Shown here piece by piece: positions 1-7,834 of a stretch of DNA of 64,000 nt (position 1 is the stretch's first letter; every line of letters begins with the position of its first letter). The stretch covers positions 372,001-436,000 of the forward strand of contig NZ_LVWI01000002.1 of the NCBI RefSeq assembly GCF_001909055.1, read 5' to 3'. This DNA is from Paenibacillus helianthi (GTDB taxonomy: Bacteria > Bacillota > Bacilli > Paenibacillales > Paenibacillaceae). Made by a program: the position numbers and the translations under genes. The notes below the pieces were generated by a model that searched no databases, was not told where the DNA came from, and saw only the letters and a program-made list of their open reading frames with translations.

Positions 1-1
1 T

Positions 2-832
2 CAGAACAAACCGGAGCTACTTATTACTATACCTACATCACTTACTCCATTTTATGCTGAAAGTGATCATGATAAAATTATCGATTGTCTCTTATATTAC
101 CTTGATAACAAATTACCTAACTGGAATGTTATAGAGTTTGAAGAATTCGACTGTTCATTCCCAGAAACGCAAATGTTAATAGAAAGTGGTAAGAGAGCAG
201 GATTAGAGGTAATAGTAGAAAAAACGTTTAACACCCCAATCATTCAGATAAACAATGCATCTGAGGAATACTTCTTAGAATGTAGCAGGAGGGTTAAGAA
301 AGCCTTGGGCAATAAAGCTAATCTACTTCGAGAAATCAGTAATTATCGTATGCGAGTTTATACGGACCCTGCTGAGATTCAGTTGGGACTGGACCGAATC
401 TTTGAAATAGACTGTTTAAGTTGGAAATTTAGTGAGCAATCCGACATGGGATCTCGTTCAGGGCAACTCGTTTTTTACGAAACAATGGCACACGAGTTAG
501 CAAAACGGGGCAATATTATACTTACAGTATTGGAATTGGATAAAACTAATGAACCAATAGCGTTTGAATACCTAATTGCTTACAAAGACAAATTACTTGG
601 TGCTAAACATAGTTATAAAGATGTATATAGCAAATATTCGCCAGGAGTAATTCTGAGAGATGAAATATTTAAATACATGCGAAATAATGGATTCCGTACA
701 TTTGATACGTGGTCAAATAAAGATCGTTTTAAGATGATCTGGTGTAACCAAGTGGTTGAGCGATATACAGTACATATAAATAAAACTTCAATCACCGTTG
801 AGGACGAGCTGATTCTCTTATCACACGTCTAA
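2..832 (+). CDS. GNAT/FemAB-like (BioF2-type) acyltransferase, 5' end cut off
   Basis: The reading frame is open from the first complete codon at position 2, so the start lies upstream; the Met at 173 is internal. The visible 276 residues end in a region typical of the GNAT_6/BioF2 group of the FemAB-like acyltransferase fold: a segment of alternating hydrophobic strands (LTVLELD, PIAFEYLIAYKDKL), a conserved YSPGVILRDEIFKY helix, then FDTWSNKDRFKMIW. Members usually transfer an acyl or aminoacyl group to an amino group on a sugar, peptide or lipid; the substrate here cannot be read. It is followed after 24 bases by the DegT aminotransferase with the same polarity, suggesting one operon in which an amino group is made and then acylated. 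Base composition is AT-rich compared with the core genes further right. Family call moderate, substrate unknown. Confidence 0.7.
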   Translation, partial: QNKPELLITIPTSLTPFYAESDHDKIIDCLLYYLDNKLPNWNVIEFEEFDCSFPETQMLIESGKRAGLEVIVEKTFNTPIIQINNASEEYFLECSRRVKKALGNKANLLREISNYRMRVYTDPAEIQLGLDRIFEIDCLSWKFSEQSDMGSRSGQLVFYETMAHELAKRGNIILTVLELDKTNEPIAFEYLIAYKDKLLGAKHSYKDVYSKYSPGVILRDEIFKYMRNNGFRTFDTWSNKDRFKMIWCNQVVERYTVHINKTSITVEDELILLSHV

Positions 833-856
833 CTCATGTAACAGGAGGTATTGCTA

Positions 857-2044
857 ATGAGTGAGTTGTCAAAAGACACAGGAAGAAAAGAGATACCTGG
901 TAATTTTTTTGGTAGTTATTTGATAGGAGAAGATGAGATCGAACAGGTTGTACAAGTATTACAATCTCAATCAATTTTTCGTTATTATGGGCCTAATGTG
1001 CTAGGTAAAGCAGATCAATTTGAGAAGGATTTGAATAATTTTCATGATATACCATTCTCACTCGGCGTTTCATCAGGAACAGCTGCATTGAAATGTGCAC
1101 TGAAAGCTCTTGGGATTGAAGCTGGTGACGAAGTAATCATACCTGCTTATGGATTCATTGCGACTGCGGGAGCAGTTATATCCTGTAATGCAGTACCTGT
1201 GTTCTGTGACGTTGATGAGTCAATGAACATGAATCCAGCCGAACTGGAAAAATGTATCACCAGCCGAACTAAAGCGATTATTCCCGTACACATAATGGGG
1301 ATAGCTGCTAACATGAAAATGATCATGCAGATAGGGAAAAAGTATAGTATCCCAATTGTGGAAGACTCGGCCCAGTCATTTGGAGGCAGTTATCTAGGTG
1401 AGAAATTAGGAACGATTGGTGATATCGGTTGTTTCAGTTTTCAGGCAAATAAGATCCTATCAACTGGTGAAGGCGGAGCAATTGTAACTCATGATGAAAA
1501 GCTTTATGCGCGAGCTAAAGTTTACCATGACCAAGGAGGTGTAAGAGTTGGTGCTAGTTTCCCCCATTGGGACCATGAAGATGCGATTTTAGGTGAAAAC
1601 TTTCGCATGAGTGAATTAACAGCTGCAATCGGCATTGCTCAGTTGAAAAAGATACCAGATATGCTTTATAAGGTGAAAACTCTCAAGAAACTACTGCGAG
1701 AGAACTTGAGAGAATTGGAGTTGAACTACCGGATGTCATGGGATGACGAAGGAGATTGTGGTATTGCCGAGTGTATTTTTATTAACGACACTAAACGACG
1801 TAACAAATTAATTGAAGATTTGCGTTTATTTGGTATTAATGCGTATGGTTATTATAACTCTGCAGTCTATGAAAACCGTTTGTTCGAAAAATTAAGTTTC
1901 CCGAACAATGAAATTTCATACAAGAACGGACTCTGTTCAAATGCAGAAAGACTTTCCAGGCAAACAGTTTGGATTGCAATATCTCCACTATTTGGTGAAG
2001 AAAATATTACACACATTTCTGAAACGTTTAAAAAATGCTATTAA
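857..2044 (+). CDS. DegT/DnrJ/EryC1/StrS-family PLP aminotransferase
   Basis: A fold-type I PLP enzyme of the sugar aminotransferase family, which converts keto-sugars (often nucleotide-linked) to amino sugars; some members are dehydratases. The 395-residue protein has the expected length. Visible landmarks are GVSSGTAAL near residue 74 (phosphate binding), EDSAQSFGG near residue 169 (Asp contacting the pyridine nitrogen, with the Gln and Ser that follow) and SFQANKILSTGEGG, where Lys at about residue 199 is the expected Schiff-base lysine. AGGAGG at 843-848 lies 8 bases before the ATG at 857; the in-frame TTG at 851 is too close to be the start. It sits between the acyltransferase and a nucleoside-hydrolase-like gene, so its substrate may be a sugar of a surface glycan or of a nucleoside product. 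Function class is secure, substrate is not. Confidence 0.85.
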   Translation: MSELSKDTGRKEIPGNFFGSYLIGEDEIEQVVQVLQSQSIFRYYGPNVLGKADQFEKDLNNFHDIPFSLGVSSGTAALKCALKALGIEAGDEVIIPAYGFIATAGAVISCNAVPVFCDVDESMNMNPAELEKCITSRTKAIIPVHIMGIAANMKMIMQIGKKYSIPIVEDSAQSFGGSYLGEKLGTIGDIGCFSFQANKILSTGEGGAIVTHDEKLYARAKVYHDQGGVRVGASFPHWDHEDAILGENFRMSELTAAIGIAQLKKIPDMLYKVKTLKKLLRENLRELELNYRMSWDDEGDCGIAECIFINDTKRRNKLIEDLRLFGINAYGYYNSAVYENRLFEKLSFPNNEISYKNGLCSNAERLSRQTVWIAISPLFGEENITHISETFKKCY

Positions 2045-2093
2045 TCTTCTTTTTAACAAAAATAAAAACATACAATAAAAGGAGCGTTTAAAT

Positions 2094-2564
2094 ATGCGCA
2101 TTTTTCTAGCCTATCCATTTACCCAATTATTGAATCAAGAAACTGGTTTGATTGATGAAAAGAACACTAACTTGTTATTGGGAATGATAGACCAAATTAA
2201 AGAAATGGGCCATACTGTGTTTTCCGCCCAATTCCGTGAGCACTTTGGAGCAAAACTTATGGAGGCCGCACCAGCTACTTATGAAGACTTTAAAGAAATG
2301 GAAGGTACAGACTTAGTGGTTGCATTTCCTGGTCAGTTCCCAATTTCAGGTGGAGTACATGTAGAATTGGGCTGGGGATCTGCATTGGGTAAGCAGTTCA
2401 TTATCTTTTTACATAAAGATGAAAGTTATTCCCCGATGGTAGAAGGATTACATACTCTGACAAACGTGAAATATGTTCGTTTTGGTAGTGAAACTCAAGA
2501 AGAATTGACCCAAAAAGTTGTTGACGAGATTAGTGTGCATAACAAGATATTAGAAAAATTGTAG
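2094..2564 (+). CDS. Nucleoside 2-deoxyribosyltransferase-fold protein, possible nucleotide N-glycosidase
   Basis: A 156-residue protein with the features of the nucleoside 2-deoxyribosyltransferase superfamily: an N-terminal strand and loop FLAYPFTQL, a Rossmann-like core, VVAFPGQF near residue 75, and HVELGWGSALGK, in which Glu91 sits where the family has its catalytic nucleophile. The pattern FLxxPFxQL ... VAFPG ... GxHVExGWxSxxGK is, from memory, that of the CMP/hydroxymethyl-CMP hydrolases of nucleoside antibiotic pathways (MilB, BlsM) rather than of plain base-exchange enzymes. These cleave the N-glycosidic bond and release free cytosine. AAGGAG lies just before the ATG. Its neighbours are a sugar aminotransferase and UDP-glucose dehydrogenase. 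The superfamily is well supported; the nucleotide-hydrolase reading is an inference, and a salvage or phage-type deoxyribosyltransferase is the alternative. Confidence 0.75.
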   Translation: MRIFLAYPFTQLLNQETGLIDEKNTNLLLGMIDQIKEMGHTVFSAQFREHFGAKLMEAAPATYEDFKEMEGTDLVVAFPGQFPISGGVHVELGWGSALGKQFIIFLHKDESYSPMVEGLHTLTNVKYVRFGSETQEELTQKVVDEISVHNKILEKL

Positions 2565-2568
2565 ATAA

Positions 2569-2630
2569 GTGCTAATCAGATAAATATTGGAAGTTTTTTC
2601 CTATGCTGATAGCACTATCCCCTCTTTTTT
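2569..2630 (+). terminator. Weak terminator-like hairpin
   Basis: GTGCTAATCAG pairs with CTGATAGCAC (one bulge) across a 26-base loop, followed about nine bases later by a T run. It lies between the nucleoside-hydrolase-like gene and ugd. The large loop and the spacing to the T run make this uncertain. Confidence 0.3.
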
Positions 2631-2785
2631 GTAGTAAAAGAATTCATGATGTAATGATCTTTTACTGTAAAACGGCGGGGATTTTTCAATAACCCTTAAG
2701 CTGAAATTTTTATTGTTCTTCAAAATACTACATCTTCTCAGTAAAGCAGATTGCATCATCATTGGGTTAGAAAGTAGGGGATCAT

Positions 2786-4108
2786 GTGAAAATTTCAATT
2801 CTTGGAATTGGCTATGTTGGCCTTGTTACTGGTGTTGCTCTATCCGAGGTTGGGCATACAGTGACATGTATCGACTGTGACTTAGAAAAAATCAATCAAC
2901 TTAATAGAGGCATTTCAACAATCTATGAACCAGGTGTGCCTGAACTGCTCATAAAAAATATGAATCAAGGACGGCTGTATTTCACTTGTGACATTCGGGA
3001 AGGTCTTGCAGATAATGAGATTGTTTACATTGCAGTCGGTACGCCTGAGAACAATGACGGTTCAGCTAATTTACAGTACGTAGAGCAAGCAGCGCGAGAT
3101 ATAGGCGCTAATATTTCTCGAGATACAATCATTGTAACTAAAAGCACTGTGCCGATTGGTACTAATGCACGTATCAAAGCCCTAATCAATGAGCATTTAG
3201 TTAACCGATGCACAATTGAAGTCGTCTCCAATCCTGAGTTTTTACGTGAAGGCTCTGCCTTATACGATGCATTCCACGCGGACCGGATAATAATAGGTGC
3301 TGAGAGTGAGGCTGCTGCAGAAATAGTGGAGAATATCAACAAGCCATTTAAGACTACTATTTTCAAAACAGATTTACTCAGTTCTGAGCTTATTAAATAC
3401 GCAAGCAATGCATTCTTGGCAACCAAGATTAGTTATATCAATGAAATCTCTAATATATGTGAACTGATAGGCGCAAATGTGGAAGATGTATCTGTAGGGA
3501 TGGGTTTGGATCAACGGATTAACTCGCAGTTTCTTAAGGCTGGCATTGGCTATGGAGGCTCTTGCTTTCCTAAAGACATTAAGGCTCTTGTACATATGAC
3601 AAATAGCTTGAACTACCAGTTTGAATTACTAGAATCGGTCATGAATGTGAATTGTTCACGGCAACAGATTTTACTTAATAAAGTCAAGAGGCGCATTGGG
3701 AATTTGAACAAAAAAAAAATCGCTTTGCTAGGGTTGGCTTTTAAACCTAACACGGATGATATGCGAGAAGCTCCATCCATTATGATAGCTGAAATACTAG
3801 TAGCCGAAGGAGCTGTCGTAACAGCTTATGATCCCGTAGCTAAAGAAAATGCAGAGGGCGTTATTTCTAGACTTGTGAATTACTCCGATTCAGTTATAGA
3901 AGCATTAACTGGTGCAGATGCTGCGTTAATTCTCACTGAGTGGGATGAGTTCAAATCCCTTGACCTGAGGATTTTAAATGAACATATGAATGAGGGTATA
4001 CTATTTGATGGTCGTAACTGTTTTTCATTAGAACAAGCAGATGCAGCAAATATTGAATATCACTCGATTGGAAGGAAGAGTGTCATACAGGATCCAGTTC
4101 TAAGTTGA
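2786..4108 (+). CDS. ugd: UDP-glucose 6-dehydrogenase
   Basis: NAD-dependent four-electron oxidation of UDP-glucose to UDP-glucuronic acid in the cytoplasm, supplying uronic acid for capsules, teichuronic acid or glycosylated natural products. The 440-residue length is typical. The N-terminal dinucleotide site is GIGYVGLVTG near residue 7, the substrate-domain motif is SNPEFLREG near 148, the catalytic cysteine is Cys260 in GYGGSCFPKD, and the C-terminal UDP-binding domain carries GLAFKPNTDDMREAPS. The start is GTG at 2786, preceded by a G-rich ribosome site (TAGGGG). It closes the plus-strand cluster at the left edge and is followed by decayed mobile DNA. Product certain; whether UDP-glucuronate feeds a glycan or a nucleoside product is open. 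Confidence 0.95.
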   Translation: MKISILGIGYVGLVTGVALSEVGHTVTCIDCDLEKINQLNRGISTIYEPGVPELLIKNMNQGRLYFTCDIREGLADNEIVYIAVGTPENNDGSANLQYVEQAARDIGANISRDTIIVTKSTVPIGTNARIKALINEHLVNRCTIEVVSNPEFLREGSALYDAFHADRIIIGAESEAAAEIVENINKPFKTTIFKTDLLSSELIKYASNAFLATKISYINEISNICELIGANVEDVSVGMGLDQRINSQFLKAGIGYGGSCFPKDIKALVHMTNSLNYQFELLESVMNVNCSRQQILLNKVKRRIGNLNKKKIALLGLAFKPNTDDMREAPSIMIAEILVAEGAVVTAYDPVAKENAEGVISRLVNYSDSVIEALTGADAALILTEWDEFKSLDLRILNEHMNEGILFDGRNCFSLEQADAANIEYHSIGRKSVIQDPVLS

Positions 4109-4135
4109 CTTTTTAGAGTATGTAAATCACTTTGC

Positions 4136-4760
4136 CTAGATTTTTTGACTATCAATGGTGTTCGGACGAATTACTCTCTTCGCCGAGCGCCCTCCAATGC
4201 CTACTAACTGATTATCTGTCAACGTTAACGAAACTTCAGAACTCCTTATACCACCTTGAATCTGAAGAAATACGCCAAAAGCTATTGGTTCGGCAACTTC
4301 TTCAGCTATAGCTATTATTACCGGTATATAATGGTGTGGTATATCTTTATGCTTCTTACGCGGATATGTGACATAAAACGGGTTCTTAATCTTCATCCTA
4401 TATTGTTCGAAATTATCTAAGCCAACTTTGGATAAACAATCATTGTTGATTCGAAATTTGTAAAGATCAATATGAACTCTTTCCGCGCTTTTTACAGTCT
4501 GTTACGATACATTCTTAACATCACCAAGATAATTCAAGTATTGAGTGCCGGTTGTTATATATTTTTTTCATGAATTAAATAATCCAAAAAATCTACAAGG
4601 TGATATCCCTCTTCTTTAACAGTGCCAAAGTTATTGTTTCTATATGTTTTAATTAGAAACTCACTAATATCATGAATATCCGTTTCATTATTTTCTTTGT
4701 TTCGCAGAATAATTAAACCATATGATTTTTTCTTTTCTCCAGTAATACCCCTTTGAATCC
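4136..4760 (-). pseudogene. Broken tyrosine recombinase (integrase) gene
   Basis: Reading the minus strand, three overlapping fragments line up as one protein. An N-terminal SAM-like core-binding piece runs from about 4760 to a stop at 4555 (SYGLIILRN ... GYHLVDFLDYLIHEKN). A short piece in another frame follows (TGTQYLNYLGDVKNVS). Then comes a piece ending at 4136 that contains PFYVTYPRKKHKD and FGVFLQIQGGIRSSEVSLTL. The last resembles the box I region of phage-type integrases (GxRxSEV with the first catalytic Arg). At least two frameshifts or stops interrupt it, and the HxxR and Tyr regions are missing. The assignment rests on pattern recognition only. With the second broken integrase at 7.8-8.8 kb it marks this interval as old mobile DNA. 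Confidence 0.6.
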
Positions 4761-4947
4761 AAACTCAAGTTGCTTGTATTTATTTAGTTCCTAAATGTTT
4801 TGTTCGGATTAGTCCCGATTTTCACGCTATATAAAGGAAGTTACTATTTTAGTTCCGATCACTTGGGATAGGTTCTGTTCTAAATATGGTCAGAATATGG
4901 TCAAATAATTACTGAAGGAGAACTAAATCTCACTAAAGCAAAAAACT

Positions 4948-4980
4948 CAGGGCACCTAACAGAGGGTGCCCTGTTTTATT
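4948..4980. terminator. Rho-independent terminator, possibly bidirectional
   Basis: CAGGGCACC at 4948-4956 pairs perfectly with GGTGCCCTG at 4965-4973 over an 8-base loop and is followed by TTTTATTT. An A run just to the left gives a T run on the minus strand, so it could act in both directions. No intact gene directly upstream needs it. Confidence 0.75.
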
Positions 4981-5302
4981 TAGGAATATTAATATGAAAA
5001 AAGCTCAGGTCCACGCATTACGAGTGCGACCCAGCATAGATTTATAAGGTTTTCCTGGGGTCTGTTGGGCAATAAATCGTGTGTTTTAAACGTATAGTTA
5101 CTCCTAAAGTTTTGTTGATATTTGGTTGTTGTTAGAAGATTGGTTAGAAGTTTTGTCAGAACGAAATGCTACCCTTAGCACCGCCTTCCCGTTGAGTAAT
5201 ACTGAGTATTTGGCCAGCATATCACGTCTTCCTAAATCTCCTTGTACATGGGTGTCCTTGGGTTTACATGTTTATTATAGACATAATAATATCACAACAA
5301 TT

Positions 5303-5370
5303 TATGTAAATAACAAAAAAGCGCAGGTCAGTCAGATATATTAAATCTGTGACCTGCGCTTTTTTACATA
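5303..5370. terminator. Symmetric bidirectional terminator
   Basis: GCGCAGGTCA at 5321-5330 pairs with TGACCTGCGC at 5350-5359. The flanking A and T runs extend the stem to TATGTAAA/TTTACATA-like ends. It lies about 120 bases beyond the end of the minus-strand RelA/SpoT-domain gene and is probably its terminator. Confidence 0.8.
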
Positions 5371-5487
5371 AAACTGCTTTTATAGTCTTTACATAAACAT
5401 TAACCCGGCAGGCCAATTGCTTAATGGGTTATTTTATGATGAATTCAAAACGTTCTCGAACGAAACAAGCATCTGCTATATTTTAAA

Positions 5488-6681
5488 CTATTCATTTTTC
5501 TTTTTAACAATCTTCCCAGCATTGCTCAACAGAGAAGTTGTATCTACTTTCGCTGCACTACTCACTGCACTCAATAGGGAGGTTGTATCAATTTTCGATG
5601 CATTGCTCACCGCACTCAATAGGGAGGTTGTATCAATTTTTGATGCATTGCTCACCGCACTCAATAGGGAGGTTGTATCAATTTTCGATGCATTGCTCAC
5701 TGCACTCAATAGGGAGGTTGTATCAATTTTCGATGCATTGCTCACTGCACTCAATAGGGAGGTTGTATCAATTTTCGATGCATTGCTCACTGCACTCAAT
5801 AGGGGCGATGAGTCTAGATTTATTTTATGATTAACCGTATTGCTCGTGATTCTATCCAAATCCTTTACAATAGAACTCTTCTCTTCAGGCTTTATTTCAA
5901 GTTTATTAATTTTCTCTTTTAACAATGATATTTCTTCGTTCTTTATTTCAATATCTTTTTCTAATAGACTCCAATTGGTTCTTAACATATTTATGAAGGA
6001 AGCCATTTCATCAGCACTTCCTGCCATTCGATTAAGCAGAAGTAAGTTTGCAGTTAGGACATCAGGGACATTATTATGCGGATATCTTAATAGATGATCA
6101 ATTTCTCCATAGCCTTCTTCAAAAATAGTTCTGACTTGAATTTCAACAAAGGTTCTTACCTTGGTGGCCAGCAATTCTATTCGATAATGCACAGATCTAT
6201 ATCCTGTAGGGCGTTCATAAGTTTCAATTTGACTTTCCTTAAATAGTTTAGAGTCATCACCAACTCTAACATTTGCAGTGGTTTCTGTAACTGTCCAATT
6301 CTCATGGATAAAGTCATGAATTCCTTTCCAGTCTTCTTTAAATATATGGATGGCTCTCACGCCAACTAAATCAGTTATTTCAGTTAAATAATTGTCTATT
6401 GAAAAAACGAATTCTGGCCCATACTTGTCTTTTCTTTCTGGTAGTTTTCTAATCAATTTTTCAATTAAATGTTCAGGATCCTTAACTCTAGATCTAACCG
6501 TATGTATTGTTTTATTCATTCTTAATGTATTTGCAACAAACTCCGCTTGTCTTTCAAGTGAGTTAATCTTTTTCAAATAATCTTCATAAATAAGAGTTAA
6601 GTGTTCCCAAGGCAACGATTCATCATATTCTTTAGGATCAATGCCATACTTTTTTAAAAAATCTTCTTTATTAATATGCAT
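5488..6681 (-). CDS. RelA/SpoT synthetase-domain protein with a tandem-repeat C-terminus
   Basis: A 397-residue protein with a stand-alone RelA/SpoT nucleotidyltransferase domain at about residues 45-205. Visible motifs are RSRVKDPEHLIEKL, TDLVGVRAIH, PTGYRSVHYRI and EIQVRTIFEEGYGEIDH, matching the G-loop, ATP-site and conserved Glu-bearing strands of (p)ppGpp synthetases; no HD hydrolase domain is present. A charged coiled coil covers about 230-280, and from about 292 to the end a 15-residue unit (SLLSAVSNASKIDTT) is repeated six times plus a partial copy. GGGAG lies 8 bases before the ATG. Known relatives make alarmones or, as toxSAS/CapRel-type toxins, modify nucleotides or tRNA. The setting in a decayed mobile island would suit an accessory or defence role, but no antitoxin gene is visible beside it. 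Family secure, product of the reaction unknown. Confidence 0.85.
   Translation of the reverse strand: MHINKEDFLKKYGIDPKEYDESLPWEHLTLIYEDYLKKINSLERQAEFVANTLRMNKTIHTVRSRVKDPEHLIEKLIRKLPERKDKYGPEFVFSIDNYLTEITDLVGVRAIHIFKEDWKGIHDFIHENWTVTETTANVRVGDDSKLFKESQIETYERPTGYRSVHYRIELLATKVRTFVEIQVRTIFEEGYGEIDHLLRYPHNNVPDVLTANLLLLNRMAGSADEMASFINMLRTNWSLLEKDIEIKNEEISLLKEKINKLEIKPEEKSSIVKDLDRITSNTVNHKINLDSSPLLSAVSNASKIDTTSLLSAVSNASKIDTTSLLSAVSNASKIDTTSLLSAVSNASKIDTTSLLSAVSNASKIDTTSLLSAVSSAAKVDTTSLLSNAGKIVKKKNE
5530..5808 (-). repeat. 45-bp in-frame tandem repeat array
   Basis: Six near-identical 45-bp units plus a diverged last copy form the 3' part of the RelA/SpoT-domain gene. Unit length is divisible by three, so copy-number change would lengthen or shorten the protein without a frameshift. 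Most units differ at one or two bases, implying recent expansion. The open frames on the opposite strand here are by-products of the repeat. Confidence 0.9.
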
Positions 6682-6824
6682 TCTAAAGTCTCCCGTTAAG
6701 TATCATTTTCTTAAAGAGTACTTCCGCTGTAAAATAAATGCAACCTCGAAATCTTTTTCTAGTAATATTACAGGTTATCAGTATTACCAAGCGTAAGTTT
6801 ATTTCGGGACTTCTGAGTACCTCC

Positions 6825-7059
6825 CTATGGCACATTGCTGGCGGGATAATCTCTTTCCCAGCATTTTAAGATTAAAGCGCTCCCCGTTGGTCCTAGTTTC
6901 CACTCAATATAATTATGCTTAACGAGTTCCTGCAGCCCAACACTAACTGTTGTCAGTCCACTCTTCATCTCCAGCTCATGTATCGTTGGCCATATGCCGA
7001 TGATTTACAACCGAGTGTTTAATTATCGTCAGCAACTTGCGTGCTGTGTCCCTAAGCAT
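6825..7059 (-). pseudogene. Frameshifted small helix-turn-helix protein
   Basis: From ATG at 7059, with AGGTGA upstream, the minus strand reads MLRDTARKLLTIIKHSVV and then hits a stop. Moving one frame restores a continuous reading, IHELEMKSGLTTVSVGLQEL followed by VKHNYIEWKLGPTGSALIL, to a stop at 6825. The restored product of about 78 residues looks like a winged-helix DNA-binding protein (helix, recognition-like LTTVSVGLQELV, then a wing). One frameshift near 6985 breaks it. No specific family is recognised. Confidence 0.5.
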
Positions 7060-7065
7060 ATCGTT

Positions 7066-7229
7066 TCACCTGCGCAACTGCCGGGTCAGAATGTTATTGA
7101 TCCGGAACACTCAGGCTGCTCCAATAGTCAAACAGCTCACCCGGATACGGCCGTCGCGAATCCCACGTATTTCAATCTTCCGCTGTCCATGTATATCATT
7201 TCTATCGTTTGGCCAATGCTCATTTTCAT
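7066..7229 (-). pseudogene. Decayed small ORF upstream of the helix-turn-helix remnant
   Basis: From ATG at 7229 the minus strand reads MKMSIGQTIEMIYMDSGRLK. It then needs two frame or stop corrections to continue as IRDGRIRVSCLTIGAA and VFRINNILTRQLRR, ending at 7066. The end lies 6 bases before the start of the next remnant, so the two were probably a translationally linked pair of small genes. The restored protein of about 55 residues is beta-rich; I do not recognise the family with confidence. Confidence 0.4.
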
Positions 7230-7263
7230 GTGATCGCCTTCAAAATAGGAACCCTTGTTAGTG

Positions 7264-7515
7264 TTATAACCGAGATAGAGCTTTAAGCAATGGAAAAAAT
7301 CCCTCACATAAGAATTTAAAGAGGCTACTAAAACTAGTGTATTGGATTATTGAAGGAATGCAATTCAGTGTAGGATATTTTATTATGCGTGATCTTCCGT
7401 CTTCGAATTTCACTTTTAATGATGCATCATTCATTACACTATGAATTGTACCGATACTATATTTTTCATGATTTACTTTCGAACCAGTTTTTCCTTTTAA
7501 AATTTTGTATTGCTC
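7264..7515 (-). pseudogene. Remnant with a Tudor/KOW-like segment
   Basis: A minus-strand frame open for 83 codons without a good start reads GSKVNHEKYSIGTIHSVMND and then SLKVKFEDGRSRIIKYP. This is the pattern of the small Tudor-like beta barrel found at the C-termini of some helicases (V-H-x-K-x-G-x-G-T-I ... F-x-G). Just upstream in another frame is a helical piece (RQELLDNDRLRAIQNFK). The gene therefore looks like the frameshifted tail of a larger protein. Weak assignment. Confidence 0.35.
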
Positions 7516-7834
7516 TCAATCTATCATTATCCAGTAACTCTTGACGGGTTTATTTTATGTATGCTCTGAATGTTCCCGGCAGATCGGACACCGGCTATCG
7601 TATTGATTCCGGCGTGCCCCCCTCCACAATGCCCATAGAATCAAAGGGTACTTTATCTTTTTCTAAGGATACAGGTTTCTTAAAATCTAAGTTCAATAGA
7701 ACGTTACATCGAATTGTCAAATGTTGATTGTACTCTGATTTTCAAGCACTGATGCAGTCGAAGGCAATACCCAAGTTAAACTTAAGAATATTTGATATTT
7801 CAGATTATTATAATCCAGAAATTAATTGGAAATT
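7516..7834. other. Intergenic stretch, no gene seen
   Basis: About 320 bases between the Tudor-like remnant and the second integrase pseudogene. Apart from the helical fragment noted above near 7516-7565, I see no reading frame, hairpin or repeat worth calling. Confidence 0.5.

Larger units (their letters stand above)
4761..5487. other. Intergenic stretch without a supportable gene
   Basis: About 730 AT-rich bases between the broken integrase and the RelA/SpoT-domain gene. It holds two strong hairpin terminators, at 4948-4980 and 5303-5370, and otherwise no reading frame with a ribosome site or recognisable family pattern. A 72-codon frame at 5126-5344 runs into the second terminator and looks fortuitous. 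Confidence 0.6.

Noticed and set aside
5126..5344. 72-codon plus-strand ORF
   Set aside because: No family pattern and it runs into the symmetric terminator at 5303-5370.
5417..5834. Plus-strand frames opposite the RelA/SpoT repeat tail
   Set aside because: Antisense by-products of the in-frame repeat; the minus-strand gene has the conserved domain and a ribosome site.
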